This document shows positions 1-7,957 of a DNA stretch of 64,000 nucleotides, piece by piece. This DNA comes from Bacteroidia bacterium (GTDB taxonomy: Bacteria > Bacteroidota > Bacteroidia > Flavobacteriales > Flavobacteriaceae), in assembly GCA_030429955.1 (NCBI GenBank), contig JAUIGO010000006.1, positions 1 to 64,000 on the forward strand. Direction: 5' to 3'. The notes below the pieces were generated by a model that was not told where the DNA came from, made no database searches, and was given only the letters and a program-made list of their open reading frames with translations. The position numbers and the translations under genes were made by a program. Position 1 is the stretch's first letter, and the number at the start of each line of letters is the position of its first letter.

Positions 1-274
1 CCAGAACGTCAGGAATTCCTCTATCTAGAAAAACAAGGTTGTCTTCTAAATCATGAGCTTCAAAAAATTGAGCTTTTCTACCATTTAATAACAGCTCACT
101 AAACAACAAAGGATCTTTCAAAAAAAGCTGATCTACACCATCTTTTCTGGCTTGCAGTGTGACCTGTCTCGAAATTTCTTCCAAACACTTAAAGTTTCTC
201 TTGGTAAGTTCATTAATTATGGATGTTTTTCCTGTTCCAGGACCTCCTGTAATGACAATTCGTTGTGTATTCAA
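1..274 (-). CDS. AAA_28-type ATP-binding protein, N-terminal part (cut by window edge)
   Basis: Only the first ~91 residues are in the window; the rest lies beyond the left edge. Seen: a Walker A P-loop GGPGTGKT at residues 10-17, then a Walker B-like strand ending in LDRGIPDV near the edge. This pattern fits small predicted ATPase/kinase proteins of the AAA_28 family common in Flavobacteria. There is no ATG; TTG at 274 is chosen because family members start just before the QRIVITGG strand. TTG at 283 is an alternative. It is divergent from the DUF493 gene, with a ~95 bp shared upstream region. The substrate is unknown. Confidence 0.75.
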   Translation of the reverse strand, partial: MNTQRIVITGGPGTGKTSIINELTKRNFKCLEEISRQVTLQARKDGVDQLFLKDPLLFSELLLNGRKAQFFEAHDLEDNLVFLDRGIPDVL

Positions 275-337
275 ACTTGGCAAGATTTTAGCTGTAAAAA
301 TCGTAATTAAAAAGGGAAATAAAAAATATACAAAATG

Positions 338-345
338 TATATTTG
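338..345 (+). promoter_or_regulatory. Candidate -7 promoter box TATATTTG for the DUF493 gene
   Basis: TATATTTG matches the Bacteroidota sigma-A -7 consensus TAnnTTTG and ends 23 bp before the ATG at 369. No convincing -33 TTG is seen at the usual 17-23 bp upstream, so this is a partial match in AT-rich DNA. Confidence 0.45.
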
Positions 346-368
346 CAAATCTTAAAAAAAGCAATGCT

Positions 369-662
369 ATGAGTGATACTCCAAATGCAGAGGAATTTTA
401 CAAAAAATTAAAAGTACAATTAGAAGAAACCAATTCATGGCCTTCTGAATATTTATATAAGTTCATTGTGTTGTCTGAAGAAGTTAAAATAAAACAAATT
501 GAAGACTTATTTGACAATACAGGAGCAGTTATAAACACTACTGAATCCAAAAACGGAAAATATACTAGTGTCTCAATAAATGTTGTTATGGAAGATCCAG
601 ATGCTGTTATAGAAATGTATATTGAAGTAACCACTAATATTGAAGGTGTTATTTCGTTATAG
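369..662 (+). CDS. DUF493 (YbeD-like) small regulatory-domain protein
   Basis: Encodes 97 residues. The sequence has the N-terminal FYKKLKVQLEE..WPSEYLYKFIV and C-terminal GKYTSVSINVVMEDPDAVIEMY pattern of the DUF493/YbeD family, small ferredoxin-like alpha/beta proteins resembling ACT-type regulatory domains. The molecular role is unsettled in the family. The ATG at 369 is chosen although the frame is open to 159. It lies just downstream of a TATATTTG box, and the longer version would read through the complement of the neighbouring ATPase. No signal peptide; cytoplasmic. Confidence 0.85.
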   Translation: MSDTPNAEEFYKKLKVQLEETNSWPSEYLYKFIVLSEEVKIKQIEDLFDNTGAVINTTESKNGKYTSVSINVVMEDPDAVIEMYIEVTTNIEGVISL

Positions 663-784
663 ATATAAGAAGAAAACGTGTTTTTCAAATTTTAACAAAA
701 GACCTTAGGCATTGTTATTTTTTTTGTATTTTGCACAAGTTAGAACACTTCAATAATTATTAATTCTACACACATTCATATATT

Positions 785-1423
785 TTGATAGACCAATTAG
801 AGTACAACACAGAGCGTGAGCATTTAATCATTCCAGAATATGGAAGGCATCTTCAAAAAATGATTAACTACGCCAAATCAAGGGAAACAAAAGAAGAACG
901 AAATAAAGTGGCAAAAGCTATTATTTCAGTTATGGGAAATTTACAACCACATTTACGTGATGTCCCAGATTTCCAACATAAGCTTTGGGATCAGTTATTT
1001 ATTATGTCTGATTTTGAACTAGATGCAGATTCACCTTATGGCATGCCATCTAAGGAAGTTTTGGAAGCGCGTCCAGAACCGTTAAAGTATCCGCAAAATC
1101 ATCCTAAATATCGTTTTTATGGTAATAACATAAAAACCATGATCGATGTTGCAAACACTTGGGAAGAAGGTGATATGAAAGAAGGCTTGGTTTACACCAT
1201 AGCTAACCACATGAAAAAATGTTTTTTAAATTGGAATAAAGACACTGTTGAAGATGATGTTATTTTTGAACATTTATTTGAACTTTCAAATGGAAAGATA
1301 AACCTAAAAAATAACGAAGAAGACTTACGGGATTCTTCAAGTTTAATGCGTTCAAAAAAGCGATCTTCTACCAATAAAAAACAAAGCAATAAAAAGAACA
1401 ATAGAGGACGAAAACGCTATTAG
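785..1423 (+). CDS. DUF4290 domain protein
   Basis: A 212-residue cytoplasmic protein of the Bacteroidota-restricted DUF4290 family. The N-terminus (LEYNTEREHLIIPEYGRHLQKMI) is highly characteristic. The last ~35 residues are very basic (SKKRSSTNKKQSNKKNNRGRKRY), suggesting nucleic-acid or ribosome contact; that is an inference. The start is TTG at 785, because the conserved domain begins immediately after it and no in-frame ATG precedes the conserved block. It lies 20 bp upstream of murA in the same direction, so co-transcription is likely. Function unknown. Confidence 0.85.
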   Translation: MIDQLEYNTEREHLIIPEYGRHLQKMINYAKSRETKEERNKVAKAIISVMGNLQPHLRDVPDFQHKLWDQLFIMSDFELDADSPYGMPSKEVLEARPEPLKYPQNHPKYRFYGNNIKTMIDVANTWEEGDMKEGLVYTIANHMKKCFLNWNKDTVEDDVIFEHLFELSNGKINLKNNEEDLRDSSSLMRSKKRSSTNKKQSNKKNNRGRKRY

Positions 1424-1443
1424 TAGTAATACAGTTTAAATTA

Positions 1444-2754
1444 ATGAGTACATTTAAAATAGAAGGAGGCCATCAACTAAAAGGAAGCATTCAACCTCAA
1501 GGTGCTAAAAATGAAGCACTGCAAATATTATGTGCAGTCCTTTTATCTCCCGAAAAAATAACCATACATAATATTCCAGATATTATTGATGTCAATAAAC
1601 TTATTTCTCTTTTAGATAAGTTAGGAGTTCGTATTGAAAAATTAGCAAAAGGATCTTATGCCTTTCAAGCAAACAACGTAAATCTTGAATACCTGGAATC
1701 TGCTGAATTTAGAGAAGATGGAAGTGGTTTGAGAGGTTCAATAATGATTGTCGGTCCTTTACTTGCTCGTTTTGGTAAAGGTTATATTCCGAAGCCTGGT
1801 GGTGATAAAATAGGACGTAGACGACTAGACACGCATTTTGAAGGCTTTATAAAGCTTGGTGCAAAATTTCGTTACAATAGAGAAGATCATTTTTATGGTG
1901 TTGAAGCTGATAAACTTAAAGGCACTTATATGTTATTGGACGAAGCTTCAGTAACTGGAACTGCCAATATTGTTATGGCTGCAGTGCTGGCAGAAGATAC
2001 AACCACAATTTACAACGCAGCTTGTGAACCTTATTTACAGCAGCTTTGTAAAATGCTTAATAGAATGGGAGCAAACATTAAAGGTGTTGGATCGAATATG
2101 CTTATTATTGAAGGTGTTGATGCTTTAGGAGGAACTGAGCATACAATGCTTCCAGATATGATTGAGATTGGAAGTTGGATTGGACTTGCTGCCATGACAA
2201 AAAGTGAGCTTACCATTAAAAATGTAAGTTGGGACGATTTAGGACAAATTCCTGATGTGTTCAGAAAACTGGGAATTACTATTGAACGACGAGGTGACGA
2301 TATTTATATTCCAGAGCATAAAAATGGCTATGAAATTCAAAACTACATAGATGGCTCAATTCTCACAGTTGCAGACGCTCCTTGGCCTGGTTTTACACCA
2401 GACCTATTAAGCATTGTATTAGTAATTGCAACACAAGCAAGAGGTAGCGTATTGGTTCATCAAAAAATGTTTGAGAGCCGATTGTTTTTTGTTGATAAGC
2501 TTATTGATATGGGTGCAAAAATTATTTTATGCGATCCACATAGAGCAACCGTTATAGGACATGATTTTGAATCTAGCTTAAAATCTACAACCATGACTTC
2601 ACCAGACATCAGAGCTGGAATTTCATTGTTAATAGCTGCTTTATCTGCAAAAGGAACTTCCACTATACATAACATTGAACAAATAGATAGAGGGTACGAA
2701 AACATTGATGAACGTTTGCGTGCTATTGGTGCAAAAATAGAAAGAGTGCAATAA
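1444..2754 (+). CDS. murA: UDP-N-acetylglucosamine 1-carboxyvinyltransferase (MurA)
   Basis: 436 residues, the normal MurA length. It catalyses enolpyruvyl transfer from PEP to UDP-GlcNAc, the first committed step of peptidoglycan synthesis, in the cytoplasm. Seen: the N-terminal GGHQLKGSIQPQGAKNEALQ segment with the substrate-binding Lys-Asn (PQGAKNEAL), and the catalytic loop PKPGGDKIGRRRLDTH. The residue equivalent to E. coli Cys115 is Asp121 (codon GAT at 1804). Asp at this position is known from fosfomycin-insensitive MurA enzymes such as that of Mycobacterium. It follows the DUF4290 gene by 20 bp. Confidence 0.97.
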   Translation: MSTFKIEGGHQLKGSIQPQGAKNEALQILCAVLLSPEKITIHNIPDIIDVNKLISLLDKLGVRIEKLAKGSYAFQANNVNLEYLESAEFREDGSGLRGSIMIVGPLLARFGKGYIPKPGGDKIGRRRLDTHFEGFIKLGAKFRYNREDHFYGVEADKLKGTYMLLDEASVTGTANIVMAAVLAEDTTTIYNAACEPYLQQLCKMLNRMGANIKGVGSNMLIIEGVDALGGTEHTMLPDMIEIGSWIGLAAMTKSELTIKNVSWDDLGQIPDVFRKLGITIERRGDDIYIPEHKNGYEIQNYIDGSILTVADAPWPGFTPDLLSIVLVIATQARGSVLVHQKMFESRLFFVDKLIDMGAKIILCDPHRATVIGHDFESSLKSTTMTSPDIRAGISLLIAALSAKGTSTIHNIEQIDRGYENIDERLRAIGAKIERVQ

Positions 2755-2857
2755 ATTTGACAGAACCTATTTCTCTATTTCTTGATTTTTAAAATGTATT
2801 GAATTATACTTTTTATTTCTATTTGGACAGAATTAATACCAACTCAAGCATTATATT

Positions 2858-3523
2858 ATGAACGTAAATATTCATCCAAGTTGGAAAACCCACTTACAGG
2901 AAGAATTTAAGAAACCTTATTTTAAGGATTTGGTAAATTTTGTAAAGCAAGAGTATAAGCAATATCAGTGTTTTCCGCCAGGAAAAGAGATATTTGCTGC
3001 TTTTGATCATTGTACATTTGACAAGTTAAAAGTGGTTATCATAGGACAAGACCCTTACCATGGAATTGGTCAAGCCAATGGGTTGTGCTTTTCAGTTCAT
3101 GATGGTATTTCACATCCTCCTTCGCTTATTAATATATTTAAAGAAATAGAGACCGACTTAGGTGTTTTATACCCTAAAAGTGGAAATTTAGAGCGTTGGG
3201 CAGATCAAGGTGTATTGCTTTTGAACGCCACTTTAACGGTTAGAGCGCATGAGGCAGGAAGCCATCAAAATAAAGGATGGGAAATATTTACAGATGCTGT
3301 GATACAATCAATTTCTAAAAATAAAAAGGGAATTGTGTTTTTACTTTGGGGAGGTTTTGCTAAAAAGAAAATTAAATTAATAGATACTAAAAACCATCAA
3401 GTTTTGTCTTCAGGGCATCCTTCTCCATTAAGTGCAAATAGAGGTTATTGGTTTGGAAATAAACACTTTAGTAAAACTAACTTCCTGTTGGAGCAAGCTG
3501 GCCAGAAATCGGTTGATTGGTAA
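2858..3523 (+). CDS. ung: Uracil-DNA glycosylase, family 1
   Basis: 221 residues, standard family 1 length. It removes uracil from DNA in base excision repair. Seen: the water-activating motif GQDPYHG at residues 63-69 (catalytic Asp65), followed by GIGQANGLCFSV; a WADQGVLLLNATLTVR block; and the leucine-loop motif HPSPLSANRGYWFGNKHFS near the C-terminus with the catalytic His. Small deviations from the usual text are Ile after GQDPYHG and Asn in QANG. It has its own start 103 bp after murA. The last 47 bp overlap a small convergent ORF. Confidence 0.97.
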   Translation: MNVNIHPSWKTHLQEEFKKPYFKDLVNFVKQEYKQYQCFPPGKEIFAAFDHCTFDKLKVVIIGQDPYHGIGQANGLCFSVHDGISHPPSLINIFKEIETDLGVLYPKSGNLERWADQGVLLLNATLTVRAHEAGSHQNKGWEIFTDAVIQSISKNKKGIVFLLWGGFAKKKIKLIDTKNHQVLSSGHPSPLSANRGYWFGNKHFSKTNFLLEQAGQKSVDW

Positions 3524-3662
3524 TAAGACTTGATGAAGCAGGCTTTACAATATAAGGTTTTGTGAATTTTTTACTTTTAACGGTTTTATTACAACTAAAC
3601 CTTAAAAGAAGGAAATTTATGCTTACCAGTACTGAAAGAATGATAGTAATTGTATAAATCAT
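3477..3662 (-). CDS. Small single-pass membrane protein, convergent with and overlapping ung
   Basis: 61 residues: an N-terminal hydrophobic helix (IYTITIILSVLVSINFLLL, residues 2-20), then FSCNKTVKSKK and a polar tail ending in QLAPTGS. The organisation (membrane anchor plus basic patch and a short polar tail) looks like a real small protein, and I recall similar short ORFs in Flavobacteriaceae, but I cannot confirm this. Its 3' end overlaps the ung 3' end by 47 bp. The overlapping part carries the distinctive C-terminal tail, so the two genes constrain each other. No clear promoter is seen in 3663-3794. Confidence 0.45.
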   Translation of the reverse strand: MIYTITIILSVLVSINFLLLRFSCNKTVKSKKFTKPYIVKPASSSLITNQPISGQLAPTGS

Positions 3663-3794
3663 ATTTTGAATTTGGGATTGATTTCTGGTGGTAAAACTAC
3701 TAATATTTTGTTAATATTCAAAAAATAAGAAAGAAAATATATAAAAAAAACAAATTCTAATTTGGTTATTATCAAATTGTTAGTGTGCAATAAA

Positions 3795-4649
3795 CTAAAT
3801 ATTCTCAACAATTTTGTTATAAGCTAACTTTTTTGAAATGATATTTAAGTGTAACAATTCTGTCTGTACTTTATTAATTGTAGCCTCGCTTATCTGGTTC
3901 TGTGACCACTCAGTAATTGCCAGCCATTGCTGTACATCTTCTAATTTTTGGTCATAACGGTTTGCTATGGTTTTGTCAATACTTGGAATGTGCTTAAAAT
4001 CGATTGTAGTGTTGTTTATTATGTTTAAAATTGTTTTTAATGTGTCCTTTTCATTATCTATAAATTCTTGTCTTACAGCAATAACAAAGCAAGGCCAAGG
4101 TGTAGGGCAATCTCCAATATGTCTAAACACACCAGAGTCAACCAACGGCTTTGTTGTGAATTTTTCCCACATAAAATAATCTGCAGTATTATTGGTCAAT
4201 GCTTTTACAGCTCCATCTAAATTTTTTATGACTTCAAAATTAAGGTCAGTTACAAGATTCCAATTATTATTTTCGGCATTTATATAAGCCATTAAATGAG
4301 AACCGGAACCATATCTGCTAATTGCTGCCCTGGAACCTTTGATATCTTTAACGGAATGAAAAGAAGAATGCTCTCCTACATGAATTCCCCATATTAAAGG
4401 TGATTTTACAAAGACTTGCACAATTTTACAATCATTACCATCAATAATATCCTTAATGATGCCTTCGGTAAGAATTACTGCTATATCTATGTCCTTATTT
4501 CTAAGTGCTTTGCACATTTGTCCTGTGCCACCATGATAATCTTTCCATCTTAGGTTTATGTCTTTCTCTTTGTATTCACCATTTTTAAGAGTTAGATACC
4601 ATGCTAAATTAAAATGCTCTGGAACACCTCCAATATTAACTTTCTTCAT
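3795..4649 (-). CDS. Periplasmic-binding-protein-like (PBP2/NMT1-type) protein without signal peptide
   Basis: 284 residues. The start KKVNIGGVPEHFNLAW, then YHGGTGQMCKALRNKDIDIAV and SRYGSGSHLMAYI, match the type 2 periplasmic-binding fold of the Ca3427-like group, related to the NMT1/ThiY and SsuA binding proteins. There is no signal peptide or lipobox, and no ABC permease or ATPase nearby. It may therefore be a cytosolic ligand-binding protein or an enzyme on the same fold. It is the last gene of a tight minus-strand operon, 4 bp after the nucleoside phosphorylase, which hints at a nucleoside- or pyrimidine-linked ligand (inference). Confidence 0.75.
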   Translation of the reverse strand: MKKVNIGGVPEHFNLAWYLTLKNGEYKEKDINLRWKDYHGGTGQMCKALRNKDIDIAVILTEGIIKDIIDGNDCKIVQVFVKSPLIWGIHVGEHSSFHSVKDIKGSRAAISRYGSGSHLMAYINAENNNWNLVTDLNFEVIKNLDGAVKALTNNTADYFMWEKFTTKPLVDSGVFRHIGDCPTPWPCFVIAVRQEFIDNEKDTLKTILNIINNTTIDFKHIPSIDKTIANRYDQKLEDVQQWLAITEWSQNQISEATINKVQTELLHLNIISKKLAYNKIVENI

Positions 4650-4653
4650 CTAT

Positions 4654-5523
4654 TTATCCTGCAAGTTTATCAAGTGTATATTTAATTAAGCGTTCAACAG
4701 TTTTTCCAGGATCATTACTGAAAGTTCCATTAGGCCTGTTTGCTATTATTGCATTAAGTGAAAGTGCATGATGCCCAAGAAGCTTAGACATTCCATAGAT
4801 AACTGAAGTTTCCATTTCAAAATTTGTAATTCTGAAACCTTTATAACTAAAGCTATCCATTTTTTCATTTAAATTATTGTCTTCTAATGGTAATCTTAAA
4901 ATACGTCCTTGAGGTCCATAAAAGCCTCCAGCTGTTGCAGTAAATCCTTTAAAAACACTAGAGCTTATGAGTTTTTCCTCTAATAACTTACTGTTTTCAA
5001 ATACAAGTGGTCTTGCTTTATTGGCATTCCAATTTGTGTACTCAATAAAGGCATTTTCAATTTCTGGATTTACAATGTCATCAATTTTATAGAAATGGAT
5101 CATACCATTGAGGTCTAGACCATGAGTACTTAAAACAAAGGCATCAACAGGAATGTCTTTTTGTAACGAACCTGAGGTGCCAACTCTAATAATATCAAGT
5201 GATGTGAGATTCTCTTTTGGTTTTCTTGTTTCTAAATCTATATTAACCAAAGCATCAAGCTCGTTCATTACAATGTCAATATTATCAGGACCTATCCCTG
5301 TTGATAGTACTGTAAGACGTTTACCTTTATAGATACCTGTATGTGTTTTAAACTCTCGCTTTTGTGTTTCAAATTCAAGAACATCAAAATGTTTAGATAT
5401 TTTTGATACACGATCTTGATCTCCAACAAGAATGATTGTATTTGCAATATGTTCTGGTTTTAGGTTAAGATGGTACAAACTGCCATCAGGATTTAAAATA
5501 AGTTCAGATTTTTTAATTGGCAT
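4654..5523 (-). CDS. Nucleoside phosphorylase (PNP/UDP family)
   Basis: 289 residues. Seen: ADGSLYHL-like start (NPDGSLYHLNLKPEHIA), the phosphate-site segment TIILVGDQDRVSKIS, GIGPDNIDIVMNEL, and IRVGTSGSLQ plus TNFEMETSVIYGMSKLLGH, where the Glu-Met-Glu signature binds the ribose. These are hallmarks of the uridine/purine phosphorylase superfamily, which splits nucleosides with phosphate to a base and ribose 1-phosphate. Base preference cannot be read reliably. Its start overlaps the 3' end of the DUF1835 gene by 11 bp, so translational coupling is likely. Cytoplasmic. Confidence 0.88.
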   Translation of the reverse strand: MPIKKSELILNPDGSLYHLNLKPEHIANTIILVGDQDRVSKISKHFDVLEFETQKREFKTHTGIYKGKRLTVLSTGIGPDNIDIVMNELDALVNIDLETRKPKENLTSLDIIRVGTSGSLQKDIPVDAFVLSTHGLDLNGMIHFYKIDDIVNPEIENAFIEYTNWNANKARPLVFENSKLLEEKLISSSVFKGFTATAGGFYGPQGRILRLPLEDNNLNEKMDSFSYKGFRITNFEMETSVIYGMSKLLGHHALSLNAIIANRPNGTFSNDPGKTVERLIKYTLDKLAG

Positions 5524-6454
5524 TGTATATTGTTTTAATGAGTTTGTTTTGTTTACTGTTGAATTGGTATTTCAATCGTTTTGCACCACCAAATTGAATA
5601 TCGTTATGTACTTCATTTGAGAAATTATGTTGGTTTAGTAGTACTTCATGCCCTTTGCGGTTTAGTTCCAAACCGTTTTCACTTTCAGTTAAAAAAATAG
5701 CCAAGTTCTTTATCATTCGCTCAATTTGAATATCGCCATAACCATAGTAGCCTTGATAATTTAATATATAACCTAACAAATGATGCTTAGATTTGATATA
5801 ATTATTTTTTACAATTTCTAAAATATGCTTTTCTAATCTACAGAGACCATTTTGCGAGTCAGGAAAACGCTTAAAGTGAGCTTTTAGGCAACTGCTCAAA
5901 TATTTAAATGAAGAATTTTGCTTTAGATATGGTTCAAGTAAATTATGATTTTCACAGCAGTATATGCTCCAAAGCGAACAAGCTAATTCAATATCTTTAT
6001 CTGTTAGTTTTATCTTATTTTTATAGTGATTAAGCAGCTGGCTTTCATTGAGTTCAGCTAAGCCTTTGAAATCAGACTTGCCTTTAATTCTTCCACTACA
6101 CACTAAATAAAGTGGAAGCTTTACTTTTTTTTGTTGAAGTAGGCTTATAACAGCTATAAGATTAATATGGCAAAACAAATCGTATTCAAACCAAAGGATA
6201 ATTTCTGAATATTTATCTGTATCATCTAAAATTTCAAGTTCTTTATGAAATGCGTATTCATCAATATCAATATCATAATACTTATTCAAAAAGGATCTTC
6301 TAATTTCAACAAATTCATGAGTGTCAATTTGTTCAGATGTAGGTCCTTCACATAGCATTTCGTGCCATGTTAAGTACGCACCTTCAATATTGAGGTCATT
6401 TAAATAACTTGTAAGGCTAGAGCCATTGGTAATATGTAATATTTGCTTTGCCAT
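5513..6454 (-). CDS. DUF1835 domain protein
   Basis: 313 residues. The N-terminal ILHITNGSSLTSYLNDLNI.GAYLTWHEMLCEGP is the DUF1835 signature. The C-terminal region has the second conserved part with GLCRLEKHIL and YYGYGDIQIERMIKNL. The family has no established biochemical role. It lies between a SUI1-like factor (2 bp upstream) and a nucleoside phosphorylase (11 bp overlap), so the four genes are probably one transcript. No signal peptide. Confidence 0.85.
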   Translation of the reverse strand: MAKQILHITNGSSLTSYLNDLNIEGAYLTWHEMLCEGPTSEQIDTHEFVEIRRSFLNKYYDIDIDEYAFHKELEILDDTDKYSEIILWFEYDLFCHINLIAVISLLQQKKVKLPLYLVCSGRIKGKSDFKGLAELNESQLLNHYKNKIKLTDKDIELACSLWSIYCCENHNLLEPYLKQNSSFKYLSSCLKAHFKRFPDSQNGLCRLEKHILEIVKNNYIKSKHHLLGYILNYQGYYGYGDIQIERMIKNLAIFLTESENGLELNRKGHEVLLNQHNFSNEVHNDIQFGGAKRLKYQFNSKQNKLIKTIYNAN

Positions 6455-6456
6455 TA

Positions 6457-6786
6457 TTAGCCACCAACGCGCTTCACATTAAATCCCTTTTCTTTTAGAA
6501 TAGTCATTATTTTATCTCTAAAATCTCCTTGAATGATTATTTTATCATCTTTAAAACTACCTCCAACACTTAACTTGGTTTTTAATTCTTTGGCAAGTTT
6601 TTTAAAATCTTCAACAGCTCCATTATAACCTTCAAGTATGGTTATGGGTTTACCTTTGCGTTTTTCATATTTACAAATGATAGGATCGTCTTGTAGCCAA
6701 ATGGAATTTTCTTTGGTTGATTCTTCTTTAGGTTCAGATACTTTATGATCAGGAAATAGGTTTTTAAGCTGTTCTTGTAAATCCAT
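6457..6786 (-). CDS. SUI1/YciH-type translation initiation factor homologue
   Basis: 109 residues. The C-terminal ~75 residues carry the eIF1/SUI1 fold pattern (RKGKPITILEGYNG, LAKELKTKLSVGGSFKDDKIIIQGDFRDKI) ending in KGFNVKRVGG. Bacterial YciH proteins act on initiation fidelity and possibly as stress-time inhibitors of translation; the role in this group is not known. It is the first gene of the operon with DUF1835, nucleoside phosphorylase and the binding protein. The upstream 6787-6869 gap is too short to show a clear promoter. Confidence 0.9.
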   Translation of the reverse strand: MDLQEQLKNLFPDHKVSEPKEESTKENSIWLQDDPIICKYEKRKGKPITILEGYNGAVEDFKKLAKELKTKLSVGGSFKDDKIIIQGDFRDKIMTILKEKGFNVKRVGG

Positions 6787-6869
6787 ATGTTTCAGTTTAT
6801 AGTATCAGTTTACAGACACAGTTAAAGATGAGTGATATACAAACTATAACTGCTACTGATTACTGAATC

Positions 6870-7820
6870 CTATTTTTTGATTAATCCTAATTCTACTAAG
6901 CGTTCATTTAAAAACTCACCAGCAGTAATATCGTCAAATTGCTTAGGATTATTTTCATCTATACAGCTATCTAACACATCTAACTTCATGCTACTGATTG
7001 GGTGCATAAAAAACGGAATCGAATAACGCGACGTTCCCCAAAGTTCTCTCGGAGGATTAATCACTTGATGTATCGTAGATTTTAATTTATTGTTGGTGTG
7101 TCTTGAAAGCATATCACCAACATTTATCATTAATTCATCAGGTTCAGCCATAGCATCAATCCATTCGCCTTTGTGGTTTTGCACTTGCAAACCACGACCT
7201 TGTGCTCCCATTAACAAAGTGATTAAGTTAATGTCACCATGAGCTGCTGCTCTTACTGCATTTTTAGGTTCATCCAGAATAGGAGGATAGTGAATTGGCC
7301 TTAAAATACTATTACCATTGTGAATGTATTGGTCAAAATACGTTTCTTCTAAACCTAAATGTAATGCTAAAGAACGAAGCACATACTTAGCCGTTTTTTC
7401 AAGCATTCTATAGGTTTCCTTTCCTATTTTATTAAAGTTTGGAAGTTCTTCTACTTCAACATTTGGAGGATATTCTGCTTCCAATTCTGGATTGTTTTCA
7501 ACATATTGACCAAAATGCCAAAATTCTTTCAAATCACCTTCTTTTTTGCCTTTCGCACTTTCTTTACCAAAAGACACGTAACCACGTTGACCTCCAATTC
7601 CAGGAATTTCATATTTGCGCTTAACCTCAACTGGTAATGAGAAAAAGTTTTTAATTTCTTTATAAAGATTATCAACTAAGGCGTCATCAAGGAAATGACC
7701 CTTTAAAGCCACAAAACCAATTTCTTCATAAGCTTTACCAATGTCATTTATGAATTGCTGCTTTTTAACTGGATCTTCAGATAAAAAATCTTTAAGATTT
7801 ACACTTGGTATTTTATTCAT
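6870..7820 (-). CDS. 2-oxoglutarate/Fe(II)-type oxygenase, isopenicillin-N-synthase-like family
   Basis: 316 residues. The N-terminal DIOX_N domain (VNLKDFL...AYEEIGFVALKGH) is followed by the double-stranded beta helix core. Iron ligands are visible: His194 and Asp196 in AAAHGDINLITLL and His251 in KSTIHQVINP. Arg265 in TSRYSIPFF would bind the co-substrate carboxylate. The substrate is unknown; similar genes in Bacteroidota are annotated only to family level. It is a separate unit 83 bp upstream (in transcription sense) of the SUI1 operon and divergent from the E1 gene. Cytoplasmic. Confidence 0.9.
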   Translation of the reverse strand: MNKIPSVNLKDFLSEDPVKKQQFINDIGKAYEEIGFVALKGHFLDDALVDNLYKEIKNFFSLPVEVKRKYEIPGIGGQRGYVSFGKESAKGKKEGDLKEFWHFGQYVENNPELEAEYPPNVEVEELPNFNKIGKETYRMLEKTAKYVLRSLALHLGLEETYFDQYIHNGNSILRPIHYPPILDEPKNAVRAAAHGDINLITLLMGAQGRGLQVQNHKGEWIDAMAEPDELMINVGDMLSRHTNNKLKSTIHQVINPPRELWGTSRYSIPFFMHPISSMKLDVLDSCIDENNPKQFDDITAGEFLNERLVELGLIKK

Positions 7821-7931
7821 TGTATTCTTTTTTTAATCATGTAGAACTACAAATATAACGAAAAATGCTACCATTCATCCATGCATAAATCATAATATGA
7901 TAAAAGTATTTAGTCTGTAACTTAATTTTGC

Positions 7932-7939
7932 TACATTTG
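7932..7939 (+). promoter_or_regulatory. -7 promoter box TACATTTG for the fused E1 gene
   Basis: TACATTTG fits TAnnTTTG and ends 18 bp before the ATG at 7958, implying a leader of roughly a dozen bases. The in-frame ATG at 7928 overlaps this box, which supports the downstream start. No clear -33 TTG is seen. Confidence 0.55.
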
Positions 7940-7957
7940 ATATACCAAAGAAAAAAC

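Noticed and set aside
6790-6867. TCAGT/ACTGA repeats between the oxygenase and SUI1 genes
   Set aside because: Several short TCAGTTTA and ACTGATTACTGAA segments can pair only with bulges; too irregular to call a terminator or operator.
7928-7957. Upstream in-frame ATG at 7928 for the E1 gene
   Set aside because: It overlaps the TACATTTG promoter box and adds 10 residues absent from the expected E1-alpha start.
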